DNA from: Corydoras sp. C115
Taxonomy: Eukaryota; Chordata; Actinopteri; Siluriformes; Callichthyidae
Direction: 5' to 3'
Length of the DNA: 64,000 nt
NCBI GenBank assembly: GCA_019802505.1
Contig: JAFMOC010000248.1
Location: forward strand, 310,001-374,000
The notes below the pieces were generated by a model. It did not search any database, was not told the origin of the DNA, and worked only from the letters and a program-made list of their open reading frames with translations. The position numbers and the translations under genes were made by a program. Shown here in pieces: positions 1-10,146 of this stretch (the stretch's first letter is position 1; every line of letters starts with the position of its first letter).

Positions 1-93
1 ATGATGTCATCATTCTGAGACAATAGCAACTGCTAGCCCTCCAGTGCAGCAAAAGCTTCTCTACAAGACATTGTCTCAGGATGATGATGTCAT
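1..93. repeat. Imperfect inverted repeat, 24-bp arms
   Basis: Positions 1-24 and 70-93 are reverse complements at 21 of 24 bases (arm core CTGAGACAAT / ATTGTCTCAG), separated by about 45 bases. It lies just beyond the 3' side of the minus-strand transposase-like gene, so it could be part of a transposon end or an independent hairpin. The window begins inside or at its edge, so the outer boundary is unknown. Confidence 0.6.
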
Positions 94-342
94 ATCCTGA
101 GCCCAGCACCAAAAGCAAAGGCTGCGTTCCTTTCCAAAATACCTAAATGTGAAATTCAACATTTAACTTTCACAATAAGATTTACATTATTAAATTTAGA
201 ATATATTATTTACAAATACATTTCTTTAACATTTACATTAGCTACATGTAAGAACAGTGAGCTAAATAACAGTAAAATGTTGGTAGAACATTTGTAACTC
301 TCAGAATGTGAGCTCAATAATGAAAAATGTTAGTGAAAAGTT

Positions 343-610
343 TTAACATTTGGCACCTGATAATTGTGCCGCATTCTTACATTTTTGTTTCCAAACAGAA
401 AGAAGTTTTCTGGCTTGAACAGGTCTTAATACTGTCTTCAAATCAGCCTCCTCTATGAATCGTAAATCATCATATGTCTCAACTCCAATGGACTGCAAGT
501 GCTCTTCTAGGATGTCTTTGGTTACTGTCGGAAGTTCTGGTAGGACTTCCATGATGGCATCATGTAAGAAGGTTGGCTCTGAGTCACTCATACTTGTGCT
601 GAAGAAGAAA
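343..610 (-). CDS. Probable last exon, SAM-like domain, of transposase-like gene
   Basis: An 82-residue reading frame (ATG at 589-591) contains a helical segment with SIGVETYDDLRFIEEADL and RPVQARKLLSVW, which has the spacing of a sterile alpha motif (SAM). The genomic text just upstream in the sense direction is TTTCTTCTTCAG, a good polypyrimidine tract and 3' splice site, so this is more likely a terminal exon starting near 608 than an independent gene. It follows the transposase-like blocks at 752-3353 on the same strand. From memory, related multi-copy fish proteins also end in a SAM-like module. The donor site in the preceding block was not identified, and a direct relation to that block is inference. 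Confidence 0.5.
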
Positions 611-751
611 TGTCACCTTCAAACAAAACAGAAAGAAATATATGTATATGTCACACTTGTAATGTTAGCAGAGAACATGCTTCACTATGTCACACTTGTA
701 ATGTTAGTGTATAATATTTACAGTGTGAGAAGCATTAGCTTCATTTGAACT

Positions 752-1792
752 TTATTTTTCCACAATGCTATGCTTTAGTGGAATGACTTGGTTTCCATCA
801 AGGATGTAGGATACCAAAGGATAGAAATCTCGTAGGTTATCGATGTTAATACACTGTAATCCAAGACTGTCCTTTGTCACAGAATACAAATGGTATTCTG
901 AGAGGAAGATGCCTTTGTGGGCTTCTATCAAAACATACACAGCTGTATTATTTTGAATCAAGATGAGTATAAGTTCACCAAACTCCATGTACTCCTCATT
1001 TCTGCACACAAGAAACTGTCCTTTTTTATATGCAGTGCCCTTGTACTGAATGTCAGTGGTAACTGTAGTGTTGCTTTCTGTAAAAGCAAACTCCCTGACT
1101 GCATGTTTAATAGTGTCACTGTAGAGGTTTGGATAAAAGGCACAGCCATCCTTCACATGCAGTACTGTCCTGCATTCTTGCCCCGCTAAAAGATATGCCT
1201 GATACATCTGATGACGCTCTGACAAGGTTTGACAAATGTTTTTGAAGTTTTTTAAGTGTCTAGCACACCTTTTAAAATAACCGTGCTTACTTTCAAATCT
1301 AAGCGTCCACAATCTTATCAATGGACCTAATTTCAACAACAGTGCTGCATAATGGCGCAAAAAGTGGTGCTTCGGTTTGAGTGGAATTTCAGGAAATAAC
1401 ATCTTCCTCGACTCCAAATATTCTTGGATCAAAATTTCAAGATATGCTGTCTGGGACAAGGAAATGTTCTGAGCACAAATAAGCTCCACAATGTCTTTAA
1501 GCTGAAGAGCCAACTGCCATACTTCATCTTCATGATTTTGCACTTTATCACCAATTAAAACAGGTAACAATCTCAGAAGGTTCCAGTTTTGAATGGCTTG
1601 CCCTGACAACCTAGATCCACCAGGGTTGACAACGCACGGCTTTGTGAGGGTTTCAGATCCTTTATACTTAAACTGTTTGATTCGCCTGTTTAAGAGTGTG
1701 TATGTGAACCATTTTCTCTTTTTTATAATGTTCTTCAGGTACAGTGCTAGATCATATGACAAAACTCCCTCAAAGAGGTCATGACCTAAACT
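752..1792 (-). pseudogene. Transposase-like gene, C-terminal block (CMC/tnp2-related, DUF4218-like)
   Basis: The frame opens across the motif GHDLFEGV (codons at about 1763-1786), which sits where CACTA/tnp2 transposases carry their conserved MHIEKN-type glutamate motif. It continues for about 340 codons. Around the middle, KPKHHFLRHY, LGPLIRLW and RFESKH follow each other as in the DUF4218-like segment downstream of tnp2 cores (family knowledge from recall). No ATG is needed at the start because this is the continuation of the upstream block in another frame. The stop codon overlaps an AATAAA signal (AAAAATAAAG on the minus strand near 744-752), which could end transcription here or be fortuitous. 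The displacement of frame against 1779-3353 with no room for an intron marks the locus as broken. A domesticated gene using an unrecognised splice cannot be fully excluded. Confidence 0.65.
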
Positions 1793-3353
1793 TAAGGGTA
1801 TTAAATACAGAGTTTACCTTTATTCCTCTGATTTCTTGGGTGTTTTCACCCTGAAGTTCAGCAACAGCTGCATCATATGTCTCTGAAGTGCGTGGAGGAC
1901 CACAGGCATTCGGGTCAGTCTCAAACTCTTTTCTTGTGATTTCACAGTACCTGCAAAAATATTGAGAGCGGCTGAAGTTCTCTGTAAACCCACCTATGCA
2001 ATGAGAACCCAAGTTATCCCCAGCAATGCAGTACAGACCGGCTTTTACAGTTTCTCCATCTACATTTATTCCATCTGTTTCCAAGGATTTCAGATCTGCC
2101 AACAACTCTGAGAAAACTTTGTGTATTCCAAAACGTTTAAGGTCATTCTCAATACACAACAATAGTAAAAACATATTATCAGTGTTTGAACGCAAATTAA
2201 TGGGTAGATTTGCTACTGAAAGATAGACTGCAAGAACTTTGTGTGTCCTATTGGCAGAACCCAATGGATTCACAATTTCAAAGGAATCTTGGTACAAAAT
2301 CAGTTTGAGGCTTTCAGGGTTTTCACTAAAAAACTGGTTACGTTTGAAATGTTGTCCATCATACACATCTGTAAGAATCTCTGTGTCAGCATCTCCAGAC
2401 TGTTCTGACTTTGTGTTCTTCCATAAAGGAGACTGTAAGAAGCTCTTCAGAGTTTCTGTCACTGGTATGTAGTAAGCATATTTTTGTTTCATTTTTTCAT
2501 CCAATCCCAAAGCCAGTTTTTGGGGTTCTGTATATTTAAACATTTTTGTGAATGTCTGGTTTCTGGAGTATACTGTTCTTAACTGTCCCTGATGACAGGC
2601 AGAGAACAAATCTGACTTTTTCATGCAGTCATAGATTTGACTGATCACTTCCTCTGTTAGGCTAATATTTTTTAATAAGGACATTACTTTTGATATGGTG
2701 TAGGCTTGACCTAACTCGTGAATATTTTGCATTTCCTCAACAATAATTTGGATAGTAGAGGCAGGTATGAGCATCTGCCCTTGCAGTTTAAGGTAAAAGA
2801 GACACACATTTCTGACATATGAGTCACTATCATTCTCTAGCATGTCAATAGCTTGACTACTGGTTGCTTGCATGGCTTCATGTGCGTTTTCAGAATCGTC
2901 TGTATTAGCAAGTGCACGTGAGGGCTGAGTTTCCAAGTACATGTCATCAATATGATCAGGGGGGCATGCTTTATGCTTCCTACACATGTGAGAAGTAAAT
3001 GACGACTTTTTTATAAATACATTCTTACAACCTCTAACTGGGCATGACACTGACCTGCCCTCTCCAATATGGTCATTTAAGTGAGACACTAGTTCTTTCA
3101 CCGTGCGAAAATGGCGGGAACATAATGCAACTGCGCATGTTAAATCAGCAACAACGGCTGTAACGTGTGGCGCAGGGGCATTATGCACACGATAAAAATG
3201 GCCTTTGAAAGCAGAGTAAGTTGTAAATGTTTGACTACAGTTAACGCCAACACACTTGAAAACACAACGAGACTCATTTCTATGTACTCTGCAATGTAGC
3301 ACATAAGTTCTTAATGTACCCATTTTCTTCGTGCAAAAATCGCAGTTGATCAT
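1779..3353 (-). pseudogene. Transposase-like gene, N-terminal block with four C2H2 fingers
   Basis: A 524-codon frame starts at ATG 3351-3353. Four C2H2 fingers are visible: C4/C7/H20/H24, C34/C39/H52/H57, C73/C78/H91/H95 and C104/C109/H122/H127. After a polar linker comes a segment with DGQHFKRNQFF, DSFEIVNPLG and VYLSVANLP, which parallels the tnp2/Transposase_21 pattern (D..NPFG...NLP). Then come AGLYCIAGDNLGSHCIGGF and CRYC, matching its second-aspartate and zinc-ribbon region. I therefore infer a CMC (CACTA-Mirage-Chapaev) or KDZ-type DDE transposase relative. The frame closes with TGA at 1779-1781, while the HDLFEG continuation is open in another frame over the same bases, so a small deletion or frameshift lies near 1785-1800. 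Expression and mobility are unknown. Confidence 0.65.
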
Positions 3354-4540
3354 TTTTTTTAGAAAATTAGGTGTCTGTGATTTTTAGTGAAACTAATCTC
3401 TCATCAAACTTCTAATCACGCATTGGTGTAGCAGTTAAACACTCACGGCACTAGCTTACAACATGTGCTCGCTCCTCCACAGACGACGGCGGCATCGGCT
3501 CGTTATTGACGTCAGCTGCAGCAGTGAACTTGAGGCTCGCGTTCCTCCGCCCTCAGTGTATCGTCCAATAAATTCGAGCGTCAGCTGCACGCTTACAAAT
3601 TCAAAATTATATCACTTCTTGACCCAAAATAGTACAAGTCTGGTTACTGGATGGCAGGCTTGACTCCATGTTGCAGTGGCGGAAACTCCACCTCTTTAGG
3701 GTCAGGGAGTTTTATTAAAAACATTTTTTAAAGGTGAAGTTGTAAAATTAAATGAAGATTACTCTTTTTTACCATATTAAAATAAAAGAAATCAAAGAAA
3801 AATATTTATAGATTTTTGGTAGTGTATGTCAATATAAATACATTTCAAGCTGCTGAAATTCTCAAACAAGACTTTTTTTTTTCCTTTCAAAACAAGAAAT
3901 ATTACATCTTATTACAATTTTCTCATATTACAAATTTAAAAATGACCTTAGTTAAAAGCTTTCAGTGGGAGTAAAACTCATGTCTCCTGCTCTAGGCAAA
4001 CTTATTGTCATTTTGCTTAGATGTATAGTTTATTTAAATTATTTACTGTGAGATCAGTTTTTTATTTTTTCAAAAATTGAGGGATCCCCCTCCCCCAACC
4101 TGAAAATACAGTATATTGATAACCACTATTTTGATTAATCCATTAATCATGTTAAAAGTATACAGCATAAAGTTGTAAAGTGAATTACTTATATGTTTTG
4201 TATTTTCAAAACCTGATAAAAATCTTAGTTTTTCCAGCATTTAAATGTCATATTTACAAAATTGCTTCGTTATGGCTATTACAATATTTTTCTGTGTTTT
4301 TAACCACCATTTGTAGTTTTAACAAATACATTTGATTATATTCACATATTTTTGTTGTAAAAACAACATTACAAAATTGTTTGACAGTTCACAAAGTATT
4401 ACAGTGAATTAAACATAACATTTATGCTTTCCACTTTACAATATTTTTATGTTGTGATTTAACAGTGTTTTTATGTAAATTCCACGGCCATTTTTTACAG
4501 TGTAGAAATCACTAAGACTCGGATATTGTTGTGCCATATT
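3354..4540. other. No gene seen; upstream region and AT-rich DNA
   Basis: Positions 3354-3660 are the 5' flank of the minus-strand transposase-like gene. They are locally GC-richer (3460-3560), with no clear TATA or initiator. From about 3700 the DNA is AT-rich. The stretch 4440-4505 ends in CCATTTTTTACAGTGTAG, a sequence common at ends of small nonautonomous fish DNA elements (recall), but no partner end or target duplication was found. Confidence 0.5.
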
Positions 4541-4559
4541 ATGTAGTATATTGTACGTT

Positions 4560-5045
4560 ATTAATAAATAACTGGGAACAAGTACAATTTTGATAAACCA
4601 GGATTTACATAATCAAACTTTCTGGTTTTAGTAAAAACTCGAACTGCTGCAGATTGAACCAGTTGGAGCTTATGTAATGATTTATTAGAACATTATGTCA
4701 GTAGTGCATTACAATAATCTAACATTGAGGATAAACAAAGCATTAGAATGCAACAATGCAATGTAGAAAAAAATATTTTGAAAAAAATATAAAGCAATCA
4801 ATGCACTTGAATTATGTACAGAGAAACTGAGTATGTTTGGACAATCATCAAAATTAAGCACAGCTTTACAGACTTGATTTCATTTATCCTTAGATCCAAC
4901 TCCAAATTTAGTAGGAGGAAATTACATGACATCAACTCTTTGATCTTCTTAATGAAGCCCTCAAGCTTACCGACTAAGTAAACATCATTAGGTTTATCCA
5001 AAATATACAACTGTGTTATAGGAGTAAAAACAATTTTCATGCTTG
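4560..5045 (-). mobile_element. Decayed LINE reverse-transcriptase remnant
   Basis: Minus-strand translation of 4798-5040 includes VGKLEGFIKKIKELMSCNFLLLN, which resembles the late reverse-transcriptase segment of Rex/L2-type fish LINEs. Further downstream (4621-4740) the strand encodes degenerate versions of the LDYCNALL and LQLVQNAA motifs. Several stops and shifts break the frame, and there is no 5' part. The family assignment is from motif recall and is uncertain between non-LTR clades. Confidence 0.45.
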
Positions 5046-5183
5046 TGAATAATTAATCCCAGTGAATTAATTTTGTGGAGCACTATAGTTTTGTGTGTTC
5101 AGAATATAAATTATTTAGGTAGGTAAATGGACAGTGATAGGTCAAATAGAATTTCAGCAGTAAAGTACCGATCAAGTAGTGTG

Positions 5184-5569
5184 TGTCATGTCGCATGACG
5201 TCACAAGAATCAGTCCAAACCTTGCTCTGTAAACCAAGGAGTTTATTGGTATTTTCGTTAGGGAAAAAATAACTGCGGCTTGACGCCAGGACAAAAACCA
5301 AAGAACGAGGCCTCGACGGGGCGAAGTGCCGATCCGTAGGACAAAGGGCAGGTTCAGCAGTCCAATCCCGAGGGACTTAGGGCTAGGAAAACACACAGTT
5401 AGCACGATAACAGCAAACGAAGAATAGCAAACGCGAATCAATCCAATGCCACCAACACTGCCTCGGTGTCACTTAAATAGTCCTGTCAACAAGAATTTCG
5501 GTGACTCACCACGCCTCCCCACAGAAGGAATGAGCGCTGGTAGAGGAATGGGAAGATGCGGGTCTTACA
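5184..5569 (-). mobile_element. Solo LTR, 386 bp, with GTGTG target duplication
   Basis: The block begins TGTCATG and ends CTTACA (TG...CA). It is flanked by GTGTG at 5179-5183 and 5570-5574. On the minus strand it has a TATTTAAG box near the middle and an AATAAAC polyadenylation signal towards the end, in the right order for a sense-minus LTR. No gag or pol sequence adjoins it, so it is a solo LTR left by recombination. The flank is GT-rich, so the 5-bp duplication alone would be weak, but the internal signals support the call. Confidence 0.75.
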
Positions 5570-5973
5570 GTGTGTGTGAACTACATATTTTTATTTACCC
5601 AGGAAGATGACATGAACCATAAATTAAGATCTAAGCTGTTAGAACCAATAAGATGAGGAAAAAGATCGGGTATTTATAAATCATAAACTACTATTTATAA
5701 AGCATAACTACTGTATCTTTGTTGATACTCTCATCTCAATGATAAAACCTGAAAACAGATCTTTTTGTGAATAATGTTAAATTAAACATTATCTTTATAC
5801 TTTTAACTCAATACTATTGGTCTACTGAGTACTGAGCCATTGTAATGGAAATAATTAATGACAAATTATGCTTATTGTGTAAAACCACTAAGATGTTGTG
5901 AAGACGCGTTGAGACAGTATTATGCTGTAATATGCTTTATATAAATAAACATACTTGAAGATTGTTTTAAAAT

Positions 5974-5975
<2 letters not shown>

Positions 5976-6057
<82 letters not shown>
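5976..6057. repeat. (TA)n microsatellite
   Basis: About 40 uninterrupted TA units, followed by a T/G-rich run. Confidence 0.95.
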
Positions 6058-6063
<6 letters not shown>

Positions 6064-6576
6064 TTTTTTGTTTTTTTTTGTTTTTGATAGATACACTCGC
6101 TTATGATAACAATTGAATATAAACTAAAAAGTGGTGTAACTGGGTAAAATAATAATAATGTGTCACTAAGGGATTAATATTAGATTAGATTTTTTAAAAA
6201 TGTATTGTCATTACACATGTAACATTCACAAGGCATCGAAATGCAGTTTGATGTCTAACCAAAAACAATAATAATGACCGGAATAAAAACAGACTACATA
6301 AAGTATGTTTCAGGCTCGTTGCCACGGGAAAGTTGAAAAGCGCTGTAGCGCTGAATGAACTCAGGAGGCGCGAGTAAGTGAGTCGATTTATTGAGTTGAC
6401 ACCAAAGAAAACCAATATGAACATCTGCACGGACAACACTTACGAAAATAACTAAATGAAACGTAAAACAGGTGAGGAGAACCTAGCATTCCTTAATACC
6501 TAAAGTACCTAAAATTATACAATGAAAATCTTTTAAAAAGATTTTAAAAATACTTCTAATCTGGAAATGTATATTA

Positions 6577-6579
<3 letters not shown>

Positions 6580-6659
<80 letters not shown>
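6580..6659. repeat. (TA)n microsatellite
   Basis: About 40 uninterrupted TA units. Confidence 0.95.
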
Positions 6660-6662
<3 letters not shown>

Positions 6663-7880
6663 TATATATTCAAATATATTAAAAAACATTAAAAAGCAAT
6701 ATAATGTCTAGTGGATTAAACTAAAAAGAAAAGTGAAAAATCGTAAAATCTAAATTTTACAAGGTAATTTCTACTGAAACTGGGCCAGATATAATAAAGA
6801 TATAGGTTCAAAAGATCAGAAGACTTGAGTTATCGTATAGTTTTTTTCATTTATCTATGATATCGTATGATATGATTGGTATGATATGATATGGGTTTGC
6901 CTGTCTATGAAAATTTACACAACTCTTTTCTTGTCTTTTCTTTCCACATTCTCTTTTCTTCACTCTCATTCTGGCAGCAGAAGTGCCAGCAGGCAAATAT
7001 AATTGAAACACTTGTCCATTTTTTGAAGAAGGACTATGCTCGACAAAGCTTGACATATGTTTTTTTTTGCCTTTGAAGTGCATTTCTGATCTTCCTCTGC
7101 GACACAACACAAAGGAAAACTGTCTGATAGCTTTCTCTTTTTTTCCGTGTTCACGTGGACATTGCAGTAGGATATGGAGCAAACTCGGATCTCTTTCTCT
7201 TGCCTTTCGAAAAAAAAAAAAAAAAATTGCATCTTTGAGATGAAAGACTTATGATAAAACAAGGTCTTCAAGTTCAACCCACAGCAAATTTGTCAAACCA
7301 TGACACACTATTATTGAAAATAAGAGGTGTCAACATGCTTGTGACAAAAATGTATTTAATAGTAGTGGTCCCTTTTTAAATGAGTCAATTGAATGTATTA
7401 TTTTAATGGTAGTGATGGTGTAATGGCTTAGTTACTGGACCACCTACCAGTAGGTTGATGATTCATTTCTAATCAACCACTAAAGGACTTTTTATCTAAA
7501 TCCAAAATCCTGAAAAAAATTATTAAACATTTAGCAGCTTTTAAAAGATGGTGACAATAAAATATATTTATTGATACTAAGAATTCACAGTAAGAAGCAT
7601 TCACAGATGTGCACTACTACTATTTTTATTTTATACACTTAGATCATACATTTTCATTTAGTCATTTAGCATACATCATAGTAATAATTAGAATTGAAGC
7701 TACATTAGGCTGTAATACTGAACAAACTCTAACAAACACTTAAACAAGAAGGGTTTTAATTTCTCTTGTATACAGAAAGGGCTGTATTTTTTTAACAACA
7801 TCTCTCATAATTTCACAGCATTTTAAAACAACAGGAAAATGTTTTTTTTTTAATATTTTTTATGGATTTTTCATCACTAG

Positions 7881-8107
7881 GGTTCTCCGGTTTCCTCCCA
7901 CAATCCAAAAACATGGATCAAGTCTATTGAATTCTCCAAATTGCCCCTTATAGAGTGTGTCTGTGTGAGTGAGTGTGTGCCCAGCGACGGATTGGTGCCC
8001 TGTCCTGGGTGTATCTGCCCAGTGTCCGAAACATTCTCCGTGGATGGGCATGGGGAACCCCACCGCGACCCTACTAGAGGATAAAGCGGGAGATAATGTA
8101 TGGATGG
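7881..8107 (+). mobile_element. V-SINE, 5'-truncated
   Basis: Matches the body and tail of the full-length V-SINE at 14386-14739, from CTCCGGTTTCCTCCCACA to GATAAAGCGGGAGATAATG, but lacks the tRNA-like head. The tail is ATGG-rather than ATGA-like. Confidence 0.85.
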
Positions 8108-8499
8108 AAAAAAACACCTAAAAAAATAGCTAAAAAAATAGCTTTTAACAAAACCACTTGTGCAACAGTTATTGCCACCCATGCAGCCCCTCTCTCCCTA
8201 TTTCTCTATCTAACAATGAAAACAGCTAAAAACATGCTGAAGTAAGGGATCTTCAAAGAATCACAAAAGATGAAATCCTGCATTTGGTGATATCAATGGG
8301 TTTTAGACTTCAGGCAGTCATTACATGCAAAGTATTACAAAGTTACAAAAAAACATTTTTGTATTTGATGTTGATGTATTTGAGCCCCGTAACCTCTAGA
8401 ATTAAACCTGAAAGTCTTCAATTGCTTCTCAGCTCTTTCATTTCAACTCCAATGCAATGGCATATCCAAATATTTCTTTATATATGGTCATGGAGTGGA

Positions 8500-8744
8500 A
8501 GGAATGAGACCAAAGACAGGATTGCACTGCCACAGGAACAGCTTTAATGCCGACACAAGCACGCCTACACACACACATACTGAGCTTTAACAATATACGT
8601 GCATGTAGACGTGTCGTGTCCATCATCCTGTAGCGTTTCAATGGAAAGTCTATCCCCGCTTAAAAAGGCACACGGTCATCAGAAGACAGACCTGCGTCAG
8701 GTGTGCTAATCAATCTCACTGATCAGCGCTTCGGCTCTTCCTCT
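8500..8744 (-). mobile_element. Possible LTR fragment
   Basis: A moderately GC-richer block with, on the minus strand, a TTTTTAAGCGGGG box and a later CATTAAAGC signal, spaced as in an LTR. I found no matching boundaries or target duplication, so this is only suggestive. Confidence 0.25.
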
Positions 8745-8754
8745 TCTATACATA

Positions 8755-9781
8755 CAGTGAGTCCAAAAAGTATTTGATCCCTTGCTGATTTTCTTTGTTT
8801 GCCCACTAATAAAGACACTATCCTTCTGCACTTTTAATGGTAGATATATTCTAACATGGAGAGACAGAATATCAAGACAAAAATCCAGAATATAATTTTA
8901 AAGAATATATTTTAATTAATTTGTATTTCAATGAGGATTTTTCTTCCTCCACACATGGCGGGTGGAGTTGAGGCCAAAAAGTTAAATTTTGGTCTCGTCT
9001 GTCCACAAAACCTTCTCCCAATAACTTGGTTCATCTTTCAAATGATCATTGGCATACTTGAGGCGCGCCTTCACATGTGCTCTCTTCAGCAGGGGTACCT
9101 TTCGGGCACTGCAGGATGTGAATCCATTGTTGCGCAAAGTGTTGCCAATTGTTTCCTTGCAAACTGTGGTCCCAGCTGCCTTCAGGTCATTTGCTAACTC
9201 CTGCCGAGTGGTTGCAGGACGATTTCTGACCGTTCTCAGCATCATTGCCACCCCACGAGGTGTCATGATTGTCATGTTATACTCTTTAAACTTTCTGATA
9301 ATTGCACCAATAGTTGTTACTTTCACATCCAACACCTTACTAATCTTTTTGTAGCCCATTCCAGCTTTGTGAAGGTCAACAATTCTGACTCTGAGGTCCT
9401 GTGACAGCTCTTTGGTTTTACCCATGTTGGAGACTTGAAATCTGTGTGATCTGTCTGATTCTGTGGACAGGTGTTTTTCACACAAGTGATTAGTGAGAAC
9501 AGGTGGCTTCAGGTCAGGTAACAAGTTGATTGGGAGTGTCTAACTGGTCTGTAAAAGCCAGAACTGCTAATGAATACTAAGGGATCAAATACTTATTTCA
9601 CTCCATGAAATACAAATCAATTAATATATATTCCTTATATTTATTTTCTGGATTTTCTTTTTAATATTCTGCCTCTCCATGTAAGAATACATCTACCATT
9701 AAAAGTATAGAATGATCATGTCTTTATTAGTGGGCCAACGAAGAAAATCAGCAAGGGATCAAATACTTCTTGGACTCACTG
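8755..9781 (-). mobile_element. Tc1-like transposon, internally deleted
   Basis: The ends are CAGTGAGTCC and GGACTCACTG with TA on both sides (8753-8754, 9782-9783). Imperfect terminal inverted repeats extend roughly 180-200 bases each, with the typical AAGTATTTGATCCCTTGCTGATTTTC block. The transposase reads from right to left and is cut short. After the catalytic-core start it jumps to the other inverted repeat, so the second half of the gene is gone. The element sits inside the target duplication of the V-SINE at 9787-10133. Confidence 0.92.
8982..9425 (-). pseudogene. Tc1 transposase, N-terminal part only
   Basis: About 147 codons from MGKTKELSQDLRVRIVDLH to TDETKI. The first 120 residues contain the paired helix-turn-helix DNA-binding region (GYKKISKVLDVKVTTI, then the second helical unit ending in ARKVPLLK). 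The DETKI motif carries the first catalytic aspartate. A TAA at 8982-8984 replaces the glutamate that normally follows, and the rest of the DDE domain is deleted, so this copy could encode at most a DNA-binding fragment. It has no transposase activity of its own. Confidence 0.88.
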
Positions 9782-9786
9782 TATAT

Positions 9787-10133
9787 TCATTCATTCATTG
9801 TCTCCCGCTTTATCCTCTATTGGGGTCGCGTTGGGGTTCCCCATGCCCATCCAGGGGAGAACGTCTCGGGCGCTGGGCAGATAGACGCAGGACAGGGCGC
9901 CAATCCATCGCTGGGCACACACTCACTCACACAAACACACTCTATATGGGGCAATTTGGAGAATTCAATTGACTTGATCCATGTTTTTGGACTGTGGGAG
10001 GAAACCGAAGAACTCGGAGGAAACCCACGCAGACACAGAGAGAACATGGAAACTCCACCCAGATGGGGATTCGATCCGGGAATCCCTAGCGCTGAGAGGC
10101 GAACGTGCTAACCACTAAGCCACCGTGCCGCCC
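9787..10133 (-). mobile_element. V-SINE, full length, 13-bp target duplication split by Tc1
   Basis: A complete minus-strand copy runs from the tRNA-like head (GGCGGCACGGTGGCTTAG on the minus strand, at the 10133 end) to the ATGA tail at 9787. Its right flank TCTATACATATAT (10134-10146) reappears on the left as 8745-8754 plus 9784-9786 once the Tc1 element is removed. The SINE is therefore older than the Tc1 insertion. Confidence 0.92.
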
Positions 10134-10146
10134 TCTATACATATAT

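Larger units (their letters stand above)
5570..7880. other. No gene seen; AT-rich with TA microsatellites
   Basis: Apart from two TA arrays, this stretch holds only AT-rich sequence and short low-complexity frames. The segment 6300-6460 is GC-richer and could be an old repeat fragment, but I could not identify it. Confidence 0.5.

Noticed and set aside
9770..10111. Frames over V-SINE copies (also 14408-14812, 27083-27385, 37700-38006, 62451-62711)
   Set aside because: The same peptide phrases recur wherever a SINE copy lies. They are translations of a noncoding polymerase III retroposon.
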